A stretch of DNA of 64,000 nt. It comes from Maribacter algarum (ex Zhang et al. 2020) (GTDB taxonomy: Bacteria; Bacteroidota; Bacteroidia; Flavobacteriales; Flavobacteriaceae). How positions within the stretch are numbered: position 1 is the first letter of the stretch; every line of letters starts with the position of its first letter. Location of the stretch: the NCBI RefSeq assembly GCF_005885635.1, contig NZ_VATY01000003.1, forward strand, positions 350,497 through 414,496, read 5' to 3'. The notes below the pieces were generated by a model. It searched no databases and was not told where the DNA came from. It saw only the letters and a list, made by a program, of their open reading frames with translations. The position numbers were made by a program, and so were the translations under genes. Shown here in pieces: positions 16,121 through 25,310 of the stretch.

Positions 16121-18007
16121 ATGGCTAAAGGCAAGATAAACGTATCAGTAGAAAACATTTTTCCGCTGATCAAGAAATTTCTTTACAGTGATCACGAAAT
16201 CTTTTTACGTGAATTAATATCAAATGCAACCGACGCAACACTCAAGCTAAAACACCTTACCTCAATTGGAGAGGCCAAAGTAGAATATGGCAACCCAATG
16301 ATTGAAATCAAAGTCGATAAAGAAGGAAAGAAACTTCATATTATCGATCAAGGTATTGGCATGACTGAGGAGGAAGTAAAGAACTATATTAATCAAGTTG
16401 CTTTCTCAGGAGCTGAGGAGTTCTTGAACAAATACGAAGATGGTGCCAAAGACACTGGAATAATCGGGCACTTCGGTTTAGGATTCTACTCTGCCTTTAT
16501 GGTTGCCGACAAAGTCGAAATTATAACAAAGAGTTACAAAGATGAACCAGCTGCACATTGGTCATGTGATGGTTCTCCAAATTTCACTTTAAAGAAGGGA
16601 AAGAAAGAAGACCGAGGTTCTGAAATTATTCTTCACATTGCTGATGATTCGACAGAATTTTTAGAAGACAACCGCATCAATGAACTTCTGAACAAGTACA
16701 ACAAGTTCATGCCAATTCCAATTAAATTCGGAATGCGAACCGAAACTTTACCTAAGCCAGAAGATGCTAAAGAGGAAGATGCCGCGCCCACACAGGAAGT
16801 TGATAATATCGTTAACAATCCGAATCCGGCTTGGACGAAACAGCCGACCGATTTAAAAGACGAAGATTACAAGGGGTTCTATCGTGAGTTGTATCCAATG
16901 CAGTTTGAAGAGCCTTTGTTTCATATTCATTTGAACGTAGATTATCCCTTTAACCTAACGGGAATTCTATACTTTCCAAAGTTAACACAAGATTTAAATC
17001 AGCAAAAAGATCGTATTCAACTTTATCAAAATCAGGTTTTTGTCACGGATAATGTCGAAGGAATTGTTCCAGAATTTTTGACCATGCTACGCGGAGTTAT
17101 TGATTCACCTGACATTCCATTAAACGTATCTCGTTCATACTTACAGGCGGACGGAGCTGTAAAGAAAATTTCTTCTTACATCACTCGAAAAGTGGCTGAC
17201 AAGTTGAATTCCCTTTTCAAAAACAACCGTGAAGACTTCGAAGCCAAATGGAATGATATTAAAATCGTCATCGAATACGGAATGCTTTCTGAAGATAAGT
17301 TCTTTGAGAAAGCCGACAATTTTGCTTTGTATCCAGCGGTAGACGGAAGCTTCTATACCTTTGAAGAGCTACAAGAAAAAATTAAAGATAACCAGACTGA
17401 CAAAGATGACAAATTGGTGATCCTCTATGCATCTGACAAAGAGGCACAGCACAGTTATATCGAGGCGGCTAAAGGAAAAGGATATGAAGTTCTTTTGATG
17501 GATTCTCCAATTGTCGGTCATTTAATGCAAAAATTAGAAACTTCTAAAGAGAAGGTTTCCTTTGCCCGTGTGGACGCCGACCATTTGGACAATCTTATCA
17601 AAAAAGAGGATACCCAGATATCTAAATTGTCTGACGAAGAAAAAGAAAAGCTCAAAGCAGATTTAGAAAGCACCATTGAAAACAAAAGCTATACCGTGCA
17701 ATTGGAAGCTATGGACAGTGATGCTTCTCCATTTATTATTACAGAACCCGAATTCATGCGCCGAATGAAGGAAATGCAACAAACTGGGGGCGGTGGTATG
17801 TTCGGTATGGGCAACATGCCAGAAATGTATAATCTGATTGTAAACACAAATCATGAGCTAGTTGGCGAGATTCTAAATACCAAAACGACTAAGAAGAAAG
17901 AACGATTAATTAATCAGTCACTTGATTTGGCACGCCTTTCGAAAGGTTTGTTAAAAGGTGAGGAATTGACGGAGTTTATCAAGCGTAGTTATGAGATGGT
18001 GAAATAA
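16121..18007 (+). CDS. htpG: Molecular chaperone HtpG (Hsp90)
   Basis: A 628-aa Hsp90 of normal bacterial length. The GHKL ATP-binding N-domain shows E31 and N35 (ELISNATDA), DQGIGM at 76-81 and the ATP-lid sequence GHFGLGFYSAFMV. The middle domain has LNVSRSYLQ, with the catalytic-loop arginine typical of Hsp90. The C-domain ends in a Gly/Met-rich GGGGMFGMGNMPEMYNL segment and a dimerisation region, with no eukaryotic MEEVD tail. It assists folding and stress recovery with DnaK. It has a strong terminator of its own. Confidence 0.98.
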   Translation: MAKGKINVSVENIFPLIKKFLYSDHEIFLRELISNATDATLKLKHLTSIGEAKVEYGNPMIEIKVDKEGKKLHIIDQGIGMTEEEVKNYINQVAFSGAEEFLNKYEDGAKDTGIIGHFGLGFYSAFMVADKVEIITKSYKDEPAAHWSCDGSPNFTLKKGKKEDRGSEIILHIADDSTEFLEDNRINELLNKYNKFMPIPIKFGMRTETLPKPEDAKEEDAAPTQEVDNIVNNPNPAWTKQPTDLKDEDYKGFYRELYPMQFEEPLFHIHLNVDYPFNLTGILYFPKLTQDLNQQKDRIQLYQNQVFVTDNVEGIVPEFLTMLRGVIDSPDIPLNVSRSYLQADGAVKKISSYITRKVADKLNSLFKNNREDFEAKWNDIKIVIEYGMLSEDKFFEKADNFALYPAVDGSFYTFEELQEKIKDNQTDKDDKLVILYASDKEAQHSYIEAAKGKGYEVLLMDSPIVGHLMQKLETSKEKVSFARVDADHLDNLIKKEDTQISKLSDEEKEKLKADLESTIENKSYTVQLEAMDSDASPFIITEPEFMRRMKEMQQTGGGGMFGMGNMPEMYNLIVNTNHELVGEILNTKTTKKKERLINQSLDLARLSKGLLKGEELTEFIKRSYEMVK

Positions 18008-18030
18008 ACATAAGTTGATGATTCAAATGA

Positions 18031-18063
18031 AAAACCGTCTCAAGTAAATGAGACGGTTTTTTG
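18031..18063 (+). terminator. Intrinsic terminator of htpG
   Basis: A 12-bp stem (AAAACCGTCTCA at 18031-18042 with TGAGACGGTTTT at 18049-18060), a 6-nt loop, and a T tract running to 18062. It lies 24 bp after the htpG stop. Confidence 0.93.
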
Positions 18064-18295
18064 TTAAGTCAATTATAGTCAGGCTTTCCAATACCAAAAG
18101 CATTAAATTATTCAATTTATCAAATTAATTATTTAACATATTTACGCTCAAATTTTATAAGAAAAAACGTCATTATTCCAAATAACTTTCACACCTTTGT
18201 ACGACGTATTTTACGCTCCTGTAAAATATTCTTAGCCCCTCTTAATTTTCCGAACTGCTTGTGCCGAATTTATTGTCTAACGCAAAGGGGAACTC

Positions 18296-18700
18296 ATGAC
18301 TATTACTGAACTAAATCCAAAAGGTAACTTCGATGCTTGGGATGCATCTAAATTAAAAGAAATAAAAAAAGGTAAATTTAGCGAGACAATTGGCGAGGTG
18401 CTTTATGAAAGTGCCGAACTCAACCTTTGGCAAATTGAGTTACAACCATTTGAACGTCTGCCATTTAGAATTCACCGGAATAATTACAGTTGTGTAAGTT
18501 TATCTGATGGGCTTGCTTTGTCAAGAAATGTCAATGGTCAAATTATTTTAATAAGACTTCAAAAAGGAAAACACTTCTATAAGGAATGTTCGGAAATAGA
18601 AATGATTACCGATTTTGAAAACGTCGGGGAAGATTCGTTAAAAATTGCCATTGTAGAAGAAATAGTAGAGGTAAAGCCTAAAGCTAAAAATAAATTTTAG
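18296..18700 (+). CDS. Small cupin-like hypothetical protein
   Basis: A 134-aa protein of unknown function. The beta-rich middle (ELNLWQIELQPFERLPFRIH, then NNYSCVSLSDGLALSR) resembles a small cupin barrel with a single clear His, so metal binding is doubtful. The last 15 residues are Lys-rich. No signal peptide. It lies between htpG and the inositol oxygenase gene, converging on the latter. Such small cupin-like proteins often sit near sugar-oxidising enzymes, but I cannot link it to inositol use from sequence alone. Confidence 0.6.
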   Translation: MTITELNPKGNFDAWDASKLKEIKKGKFSETIGEVLYESAELNLWQIELQPFERLPFRIHRNNYSCVSLSDGLALSRNVNGQIILIRLQKGKHFYKECSEIEMITDFENVGEDSLKIAIVEEIVEVKPKAKNKF

Positions 18701-18731
18701 TTTTAAAAACGATTACTATTTTAAAAAAACA

Positions 18732-19544
18732 TCACCAATAAATTGGACCAGCACCTAAATACTTTTCAGCTATGGGTTGATAATAATCCAAAACCTCCTC
18801 CAAATTATATACTTTTTGACTTTTAGTGTAGAGGTCATATGTATTGAAATCTTGGATTATTTTGAGATATTCCTCATCTTTCTCATTCAGCAATTCGGTA
18901 TAGGCTCCACCGGAATGCCAGGGGTAAAAAGAATGATAGCGAATCATTACCATCGCCTCTTCAGGAAGTTTGTTATCTGCGTGGTTGTTTAAAACTTGGT
19001 ACAAATACTCATCGTGGCCCCATGCTAAATCTACATTATCTATACCACAGCCCTTTTCATAAATTCCTATTGAAGTGCTATAAGTTCTATTTTGCATATC
19101 TGGATTCAAGGCATTAAACTCTGGATAAACACAAGATTCTGGTAGCGCACAACCCACAACAAAAACATCACCTACCATACCCCACTGCTCTGCTTGACTA
19201 GTGCCATCTTCGTCACTACCCCAAAGAAACATAACTTTTCCGAGGTCATGAATGAGTCCTGTTAGTTGCATCCAATCGGGTCTGCCTTCTGCACGAATGG
19301 CTTCTGCACTTTGAATCAAATGCTGTACGTTTGGAAGATCTAAATCAGGGTCACTAACATCGATAAGACTGTTTAGATGACGCATAGCCTCCCATAAGTC
19401 CATAGGTTTATCAAACTTCAGGTATTTTTCATGCATGTTCCTTACATAATCTAAAGTCTGATTTTTTCGCATTTTTCGATAATGCTCCTTCACAGCAACT
19501 GATACATCAGGAGCATCATAATTTCTAAAGGTTTTCTCTTCCAT
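18732..19544 (-). CDS. Inositol oxygenase (MIOX)
   Basis: A 270-aa di-iron oxygenase converting myo-inositol and O2 to D-glucuronate. All six iron ligands expected from the mammalian enzyme are in place: H75, H99 and D100 (LIHDLGK), H177 (AWGHDEY), H204 (RYHSFYPWH) and D232 (DFNTYDLYTKS). The MIOX substrate region NRTYSTSIGIYEKGCGIDN is conserved, and the C-terminus GAGPIYW fits the family. It starts 2 bp after the SSS transporter gene stop, so uptake and oxidation are probably coupled. MIOX is mainly eukaryotic with patchy bacterial occurrence, so horizontal acquisition is possible, though base composition looks like its neighbours. Confidence 0.93.
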   Translation of the reverse strand: MEEKTFRNYDAPDVSVAVKEHYRKMRKNQTLDYVRNMHEKYLKFDKPMDLWEAMRHLNSLIDVSDPDLDLPNVQHLIQSAEAIRAEGRPDWMQLTGLIHDLGKVMFLWGSDEDGTSQAEQWGMVGDVFVVGCALPESCVYPEFNALNPDMQNRTYSTSIGIYEKGCGIDNVDLAWGHDEYLYQVLNNHADNKLPEEAMVMIRYHSFYPWHSGGAYTELLNEKDEEYLKIIQDFNTYDLYTKSQKVYNLEEVLDYYQPIAEKYLGAGPIYW

Positions 19545-19546
19545 AA

Positions 19547-21145
19547 CTAAACATTTCCTAAAACAAGGTACAAAATTACTGTAACTATCACCAAAAATAG
19601 GCTGAAGGGTTTTGCATACCTCCAGGGGGTAAGATTCAGTATTCCAGCGTTTTGCATTTCAAATGGCTTGTCTTTAGCAAGTAAAAACGAAGCCAAACGC
19701 ATGATTAAAATATTTAACACAAACTCGATACCCCAAATATGGACAAAGTGTAAATTCACCTTGAACACATAGTACATAATGACATAGAAAAAGAGTCCGA
19801 AAACCAAACCGACTTTTGCCCCAGATGCCGAAACTTTTGGAAAAAGAAAACCTGCAATAATGACACTGGCTATGGGTATAAAAAAGATACCATTTAGCTG
19901 CTGTAGTAATTGATACAACCCGTCCGGCGCATTTGCAACAAATGGGGCAATACCTATTGCAAAAATAGCAAGTAGTGCGGATGTCCATTTTCCGATTTTG
20001 ACCAACTTCTTTTCACCTGCATCCTTAGAAATATATCTTTTATAAATACCCAAGCTAAATACCGTAGCCGCGCTATTCAAAGCACTATTAAATGTACTAA
20101 GAATGGCTCCCATCATCACCGCAACAAAGAAGCCTGTTAACCAAAGTGGTAAAACTTTCTTAACCAAAAGAGGATATACTGTATCAGGGTTATCATATAG
20201 ACTTTCGCCAAAATAATAGAAGCCGATAAGTCCTGGAAGTACAATCACTAAAGGAACCAAAATCTTTAATAAACCGGTAAAAAGCAATCCTTTCTGGGCT
20301 TCCTTTAAATTGACTGCTCCTAAAACTCTCTGAATAATAGATTGGTGCATCGTCCAGAAATAAATTTGGTTGACCATCAATCCTGTAAATAAAACCTCAA
20401 AAGGTAGGATGGAGGACCTTGCCCCTTCCCCTATTCCAGATTCCCTACTAACCACATTAAATTTCTCAGGACTATTCTCAAACACTGTTGCTAGACCATC
20501 CAAGGGGTTTCCATCACCAATACTTAATAATGCCAGAATGGGCACAAGCAAACCTGCCACAAGTAATCCAAAGCCATTAATAGTATCTGTATAAGCAACC
20601 ATTTTAAGTCCTCCAAAAATTGCATAAACAGCGCCGATTATTCCAACTACAAGGATTGTGACCCATATACCTTCTCTTTGAGAAATATTCAACAAGTTGG
20701 AGATTTCGAAAATTGCTTCGATATTCAAAGCTCCTGTATACAAAACTATAGGAAGTAAAGTAGCGACAAAAGAGATAATCAATAGAAGCGCGACCATCGT
20801 TCTTGTAAGTCCATCAAATCGTTTTTCCAAAAATTCAGGAATAGTGGTCAATCCCATTTTTAGATATCGGGGAACAAAATATAAGGCGGCTATCACCAAA
20901 GCCAAAGCAGAAGTGACTTCCCAAGCAATAATAATAGCGCCATTTCTATAGGATGAGCCATTCATCCCCACTAAATGTTCCGTTGAAATATTGGTCAAAA
21001 GCATCGACCCCGCAATAATAATTCCCGTCAGGGACCTGCCTCCGAGAAAATATCCATCCTTCGTATTTAGCTTATCTCTACGTAGCTTCCAGGTCGCATA
21101 AAATGCAACAAATCCGGTAAATAAAAGAAAGGTTAGTAAGGCCAT
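19547..21145 (-). CDS. SSS-family Na+/solute symporter, probable inositol transporter
   Basis: About 532 aa with some 14 hydrophobic segments. I start at the ATG at 21145 (MALLTFLLFTGFVAFYATWKL), because homologues begin at this first helix; an ATG eight codons upstream is possible. Family marks are KDGYFLGGRSLTGIIIAGSM, LLTNISTEHLVGMNGSSYRN and GAILSTFNSALNSAATVF. This subgroup (SGLT-like, TNISTE motif) transports sugars or polyols. The 2-bp spacing to the inositol oxygenase gene makes myo-inositol the leading substrate guess; that is inference from context. Confidence 0.88.
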   Translation of the reverse strand: MALLTFLLFTGFVAFYATWKLRRDKLNTKDGYFLGGRSLTGIIIAGSMLLTNISTEHLVGMNGSSYRNGAIIIAWEVTSALALVIAALYFVPRYLKMGLTTIPEFLEKRFDGLTRTMVALLLIISFVATLLPIVLYTGALNIEAIFEISNLLNISQREGIWVTILVVGIIGAVYAIFGGLKMVAYTDTINGFGLLVAGLLVPILALLSIGDGNPLDGLATVFENSPEKFNVVSRESGIGEGARSSILPFEVLFTGLMVNQIYFWTMHQSIIQRVLGAVNLKEAQKGLLFTGLLKILVPLVIVLPGLIGFYYFGESLYDNPDTVYPLLVKKVLPLWLTGFFVAVMMGAILSTFNSALNSAATVFSLGIYKRYISKDAGEKKLVKIGKWTSALLAIFAIGIAPFVANAPDGLYQLLQQLNGIFFIPIASVIIAGFLFPKVSASGAKVGLVFGLFFYVIMYYVFKVNLHFVHIWGIEFVLNILIMRLASFLLAKDKPFEMQNAGILNLTPWRYAKPFSLFLVIVTVILYLVLGNV

Positions 21146-21260
21146 CCCCCTAAAATAAACATATTTCACTTGAGTTTATTAAATAAAAATACTGGAAATC
21201 AGGTATTTCATTAAAAACAGGCATTGGTTACTTTAGTCTTAACAACAAACAAACTCTATT

Positions 21261-22088
21261 ATGAAATATCCTAAAATAATAATGTGGATTTTAATGGGCA
21301 TGTTTTTATCGTTAAACGCTCAAAATGCTACCGATCAACTATACTTAACCAATGGTGAAACCATTGCCGTAAATGTGAAAAAAGTAGAACCAAATACAAT
21401 CACTTATTTTTATTTAGGAGAGGACCTTGAAAACGTTGTCGAAAAAGATGATGTAATTAAAATAGTCTTTAAAAGTGGGCGTGAGCAAAAATTTTCAGGT
21501 GCTTTGACAAGCCCAGCTGGAACAAAAAATGCGAATTACGAATACCCGCCAATGAAGGTAAATCAAGGGGCCGTTTTGCCTTTTGAGTTTATATTCGAGG
21601 GACAACCAAGCTCAGAAGAGGGAATAGAAGCTCAGGAGTATTACTATCGTACTTTGCAACGCAAGCCAGAGCGAAACACAATCACCTATCAAGATCCTGA
21701 AATAACCTGGAAACGTTTGCGCAAAGCTGGAATAACCGAGGCATCCCAAATTAAAAATTACGATATGGATGAAATATCTAAAATCGTTGGGGTGGGTACA
21801 TTAGTAAATTCAAAAATTGTAGTTTCTTACCGTTCAACGGTATCAAATTCCACAGGGTCTAGTACCGTGCGCGTTGATAAAAAGAAAAGGGTAAAAGGTT
21901 ACAGTAGTGAATACAGCACTTCTCGCGACGAGTTCGAAACCATGGTATATTTCAAAATTTATGATAAAAATGGAAATAAGGTCATGGATGAAAAACGTCG
22001 CCCTTTTATGACAGCCGGTCGTACTGATTACATTCTAACATTGAGTTACTTTTTAAAACGCACACCATTCTACCAAAAGAACCGCTAA
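21261..22088 (+). CDS. Secreted hypothetical protein
   Basis: A 275-aa protein with a signal peptide (MKYPKIIMWILMGMFLSLNAQ). The first mature section (LYLTNGETIAVNVKKVEPNT, then DDVIKIVFKSGRE) is like the short beta modules that recur in Bacteroidota secreted proteins. A later section contains a Ser/Thr-rich loop (VSNSTGSSTVRVDKKKR) followed by a beta-strand set. I recognise no enzymatic motif. It is divergent from the SSS transporter, and its last 4 bp overlap the convergent ECF-associated membrane protein gene. Confidence 0.7.
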   Translation: MKYPKIIMWILMGMFLSLNAQNATDQLYLTNGETIAVNVKKVEPNTITYFYLGEDLENVVEKDDVIKIVFKSGREQKFSGALTSPAGTKNANYEYPPMKVNQGAVLPFEFIFEGQPSSEEGIEAQEYYYRTLQRKPERNTITYQDPEITWKRLRKAGITEASQIKNYDMDEISKIVGVGTLVNSKIVVSYRSTVSNSTGSSTVRVDKKKRVKGYSSEYSTSRDEFETMVYFKIYDKNGNKVMDEKRRPFMTAGRTDYILTLSYFLKRTPFYQKNR

Positions 22089-22498
22089 CTAGCTACAAGT
22101 CTTTTACTTTGACGTTGCTTTAAAAGGAGAACCTGAATCCATACAAAAAAGGCAATTGTTATAGAGCCATATATTAATGCCGTTGAATAGCCCAATTCCG
22201 GTATATTTAGCGATAAGTTGAAGGATGTCAACCTATTTAATTTAGCGGCTGCCACCCAAGTACTTTCAGCATTTGAGCTACCAAAAATCACATACCCAAA
22301 AAGAGCTGTCACTGCAATTACCGTTAAAAGCCATGTTGTTTTGGAAAACAAAGGTTTTGCAACAAAAATGTTGTCTTTTTGCTGCGCAACCTCAATCTTT
22401 GACAGAACTGAATTTGTAAAATCAACCGAGGGTTTTTCTAAACCTGCTTCTTTTACTATTTTTTTGATAAAATCGTCTAGGTCCTTATTTTCTTCCAT
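22085..22498 (-). CDS. Membrane protein downstream of ECF sigma factor (possible anti-sigma)
   Basis: About 137 aa from the ATG at 22498 (MEENKDLDDFIKKIVKEAGL); an earlier in-frame start three codons upstream exists. Two hydrophobic segments are visible (WLLTVIAVTALFGYVIFG and ALIYGSITIAFFVWIQVLLL). The N-terminal half is a cytoplasmic helical region. Its start overlaps the sigma gene stop by 14 bp, the usual layout of sigma/anti-sigma pairs, but no zinc-binding anti-sigma motif is present. The role as regulator of the sigma factor is inferred from context. Confidence 0.75.
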   Translation of the reverse strand: MEENKDLDDFIKKIVKEAGLEKPSVDFTNSVLSKIEVAQQKDNIFVAKPLFSKTTWLLTVIAVTALFGYVIFGSSNAESTWVAAAKLNRLTSFNLSLNIPELGYSTALIYGSITIAFFVWIQVLLLKQRQSKRLVAS

Positions 22499-23069
22499 AA
22501 CTACCAAGTATTTCTGGTTCTAATTTACTTTTTAGCAATTCGGCCAAGCGCTTTCTGCTTCTAAACAAACGAACTTTTACGGTATTCGCCTCCAAGTTCA
22601 TAATATCTGCTATCTCCTTTAATGATAGCTCTTCAAAATAGTGAAGTGTTATTACCACCGCATCATCTTTTGGCAGCTCATCAATGGCATCTTTAATTGC
22701 CAGTTTCCGCTCATTGATTTCAAGATTATCCAATGCATTTTGCATACTGGACAAATGATACTCTGTTCCCGAATCAATTGAACTCGTCCGCATCCCGCGC
22801 TTTTGTTTCTTTAAATAATCCAAGCTTCGATAATAAGCTATTTTATATATCCAGGTCGAAAACTTTGAATCACCCTTAAAGGTGCTTAATGCCGTATATG
22901 CTTTAACAAAAACATCTTGGGCTACTTCTTCTGCTTCCTCCTGATTTTTCAAAACCTTAACCGCCACGGTAAAGACCATATGTTTATATCGTTCCACCAA
23001 AACAGAAAATGCTCTAGTATCTCCATTGATAACGGCATCAATATAATGTTGGTCTTCTTTTTGGCTCAT
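22485..23069 (-). CDS. ECF RNA polymerase sigma factor (sigma-70 family)
   Basis: A 194-aa ECF sigma factor. Region 2 is visible in VLKNQEEAEEVAQDVFVKAY and FSTWIYKIAYYRSLDYLKKQ, and region 4 in HYFEELSLKEIADIMNLEAN plus VKVRLFRSRKRLAELL. The two are joined by a short linker, without region 1 or 3. It directs polymerase to a stress or envelope regulon that cannot be inferred here. It overlaps the downstream membrane protein gene and is divergent from a DUF6249 gene 135 bp away, which is the recurrent arrangement in Flavobacteriaceae. Confidence 0.94.
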   Translation of the reverse strand: MSQKEDQHYIDAVINGDTRAFSVLVERYKHMVFTVAVKVLKNQEEAEEVAQDVFVKAYTALSTFKGDSKFSTWIYKIAYYRSLDYLKKQKRGMRTSSIDSGTEYHLSSMQNALDNLEINERKLAIKDAIDELPKDDAVVITLHYFEELSLKEIADIMNLEANTVKVRLFRSRKRLAELLKSKLEPEILGSYGRK

Positions 23070-23204
23070 TCTGCTTCATATGACGTATAAATTACCATTC
23101 TGGTTACAGGAAATTTCATAAAATTAAAAAATCTTGTAACCTCAATTAAAAAGTTGTCGTCTTACTGACCAAATGAGTTTATTAATCAATTAAAAAACAA
23201 TCAC

Positions 23205-23555
23205 ATGGCAGAAGCAATTTTAATCCCCATTAGCTTTTTTTTATTCATTTTCGCGATAGTATACCTCTATTTTACGACTAGAAATAAAGAGCGTATGGCT
23301 CTTATTGAAAAGGGAGCTGAGGCAAGTATATTTTTTTCAGAAAAAAAGGACAGAGGTACATCTACAGGCAAAATCCTTCTCCTTAATTTGGCCTTGTTGC
23401 TTATCAGCGTAGGGATTGCCATATTTCTTGGGGCCGTTCTAGAAGAGATGAGAGTTGACCCAGATGTGGCATATCCAGGTACAATTTTCTTCATGGCAGG
23501 TATTGGGCTCTTGTCTGGCTTTTTCTTAACCAAAAAAATGGACAAAAAAGAATAG
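23205..23555 (+). CDS. DUF6249-type small membrane protein
   Basis: A 116-aa protein with three hydrophobic segments: AILIPISFFLFIFAIVYLYF, ILLLNLALLLISVGIAIFLG and GTIFFMAGIGLLSGFFLT. Between the first two is the basic, conserved RNKERMALIEKG stretch. These match the small DUF6249 family, which in Bacteroidota is commonly found beside an ECF sigma gene. Function is unknown; a target or sensor of the divergent sigma/anti-sigma pair is a reasonable guess from position. An intrinsic terminator follows 27 bp after the stop. Confidence 0.78.
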   Translation: MAEAILIPISFFLFIFAIVYLYFTTRNKERMALIEKGAEASIFFSEKKDRGTSTGKILLLNLALLLISVGIAIFLGAVLEEMRVDPDVAYPGTIFFMAGIGLLSGFFLTKKMDKKE

Positions 23556-23582
23556 CATATATTTTCCAAACTAATTCAAATC

Positions 23583-23616
23583 AAAAGTCGTTGTCTACAG
23601 CGACTTTTCTGTTTTT
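23583..23616 (+). terminator. Intrinsic terminator of the DUF6249 gene
   Basis: Stem AAAAGTCG at 23583-23590 with CGACTTTT at 23601-23608, extendable by three pairs to a 4-nt loop, followed by CTGTTTTT. Confidence 0.8.
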
Positions 23617-23669
23617 ATTCTACTTTCATTTTTAAGAAATTTAACTTACAAATAGGCTGATTTCCCTGT

Positions 23670-23677
23670 TAAATTTG
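23670..23677 (+). promoter_or_regulatory. Putative -7 box for the membrane AraC regulator (TAAATTTG)
   Basis: TAAATTTG lies 26 bp upstream of the ATG at 23704, immediately after the preceding terminator. No clear -33 TTG is present. Confidence 0.5.
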
Positions 23678-23703
23678 TAGCTTATATTGATTTTTCAGGA
23701 AAA

Positions 23704-24813
23704 ATGGAACTAGACTACAATATATTTTCTGTATTGCACTTACTTGGCTGTTTACAAGGGATACTTTTAGGCCTTTTGCTCATCTTTTTGAATAGAAGAA
23801 AATACAGAAGTACTTTCTTCCTTGGATTACTTATTATACTTTTTACACTAATGAGGCTCCACCCCACATTACAACAGATAAATTTTTATGAGTATTATCC
23901 CAATTTATTCCGATTACCATTTAATTTTTATTGGTTAATCTATCCTTTATTTTTTATTTATTCATATCGGGTTTCCATGCTTGCTGATCAAAAAATACCA
24001 TACTGGGTTCTTTATCCTGGTGTGATTGCTTTTGTAATTAACATCGTAATATTTGCTCAACCCTATGAAACCAAATTGGCAATTGATCAAAGTCTTTGGT
24101 TTAAGGCATATCTAATTACCGGTATTGTTTACTCGTTCTGTATTGGTATATGGAATTTAGTTCTTGTAAATAAACACCAAGTGTTGGTGAGAGATCATTT
24201 CTCAAGAACGCAATTAAGAGAATTGAAATGGGTACGCCATTTTTTGATTTTTAGTTTTGTGGCCTATCTCATCTACTTTCCCTTTTACTATTTGCTCCCC
24301 GAAAATATATATTCAAAAATATTTGTTCTGATGATTGATTATGTCACCATGTACTGGATATTTTTCTTCGGACTAATTCAACGTAACGTGTTATCCATTC
24401 TTTCTGAAAACGGATATTATAGTATTCAAAAGAAAGAAGTAAAACAAAAAACCTTAAAACCTCATGATGAAAATCTTGCAGCACTTTTCAATAAAATAGA
24501 TGAACATATGAAAAGCTCTGAAAGTTATGTTCAAAGTGAATTGACAATCGTAGATGTTGCCAAAGATTTGCAAATACATACTAAGCAAATTTCTACAGCT
24601 ATTAACAAAATACAACATCAAAATTTTAATAGTTATATAAATCAATTTCGGATTGAAAAAGCTATTAATTTACTTCGAGAAGGAGATAGCACCTTGAGTA
24701 TCGAAGGCATTGGCTACGAAGTTGGTTTTCACAGTAAGAGTGCTTTTTATGCCGCATTTAAGAAGGTTACCGGCACTACTCCCACTAAATTCAAAGAAAA
24801 GAACGCTGCCTGA
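23704..24813 (+). CDS. Membrane-bound AraC-type transcriptional regulator
   Basis: A 369-aa protein with six or seven N-terminal membrane helices (residues about 8-235) and a C-terminal AraC/XylS DNA-binding domain. In that domain, two helix-turn-helix units are visible: TIVDVAKDLQIHTKQISTAI and IEGIGYEVGFHSKSAFYAAF, followed by KKVTGTTPTKFKEKN. This 7TM-like plus AraC layout is common in Bacteroidota and suggests direct signal sensing at the membrane. The ligand is unknown. It stands alone, between a terminator and a small membrane protein gene. Confidence 0.88.
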   Translation: MELDYNIFSVLHLLGCLQGILLGLLLIFLNRRKYRSTFFLGLLIILFTLMRLHPTLQQINFYEYYPNLFRLPFNFYWLIYPLFFIYSYRVSMLADQKIPYWVLYPGVIAFVINIVIFAQPYETKLAIDQSLWFKAYLITGIVYSFCIGIWNLVLVNKHQVLVRDHFSRTQLRELKWVRHFLIFSFVAYLIYFPFYYLLPENIYSKIFVLMIDYVTMYWIFFFGLIQRNVLSILSENGYYSIQKKEVKQKTLKPHDENLAALFNKIDEHMKSSESYVQSELTIVDVAKDLQIHTKQISTAINKIQHQNFNSYINQFRIEKAINLLREGDSTLSIEGIGYEVGFHSKSAFYAAFKKVTGTTPTKFKEKNAA

Positions 24814-24929
24814 TTATTACTCATATTTCGACGGTATTTCTACTTTAAAAAAGTACTGATTCCTGAATAAGGAAATTCATCGACCACAAATCTTAAAATT
24901 GGTTCTAAATTCCGAAATCAGGACTTCTC

Positions 24930-24937
24930 TATCTTTG
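24930..24937 (+). promoter_or_regulatory. Putative -7 box for the small membrane protein gene (TATCTTTG)
   Basis: A TATCTTTG octamer 57 bp upstream of the ATG at 24995, matching TAnnTTTG. No clear -33 box. Confidence 0.4.
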
Positions 24938-24994
24938 TTTTTTTAGGATAGTCTATGCTATTATTGAGATATTTGCAAGCCGAAAAAAAAGAAA

Positions 24995-25189
24995 ATGAAA
25001 GTTGGTGATAGATTTTTTTGGATTGTGTTGACAGGGATTTGGTCCATTTTTATTTTATGGGAATTCCAATTACAAGAAATGACCGAGTCCCTTTTGTCTC
25101 AGATTGTTCGATATGACCTTTTAATACTACCCATCTTATTGTTATTCACAGGATATGTGCTTTATGAAAATCGAAAGAACAGAAAGTAG
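24995..25189 (+). CDS. Small two-helix membrane protein
   Basis: A 64-aa frame with two hydrophobic stretches (FFWIVLTGIWSIFILWEF and LLILPILLLFTGYVLYEN), basic ends and an acidic loop, as expected of a small inner-membrane hairpin. It has no recognisable family. A -7 box upstream and an intrinsic terminator at 25342-25374 bracket it, supporting a real transcription unit. Whether it relates to the AraC regulator before it or the MOSC gene after it is unknown. Confidence 0.55.
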   Translation: MKVGDRFFWIVLTGIWSIFILWEFQLQEMTESLLSQIVRYDLLILPILLLFTGYVLYENRKNRK

Positions 25190-25310
25190 TTGAATGAGTT
25201 TGTACCAACTTTGAAATCATGAATTAATTGAAACATATTAAGCTTAACCTCATATAATTGTCGCCAATTTCAGCTTAGGCCAAAATCAAAAACGTTGAAA
25301 TCCCCCCCCG

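Noticed and set aside
25302..25309. Eight-C run as a phase-variable switch
   Set aside because: It is intergenic and not in a reading frame; only length variation between isolates could revive the idea.
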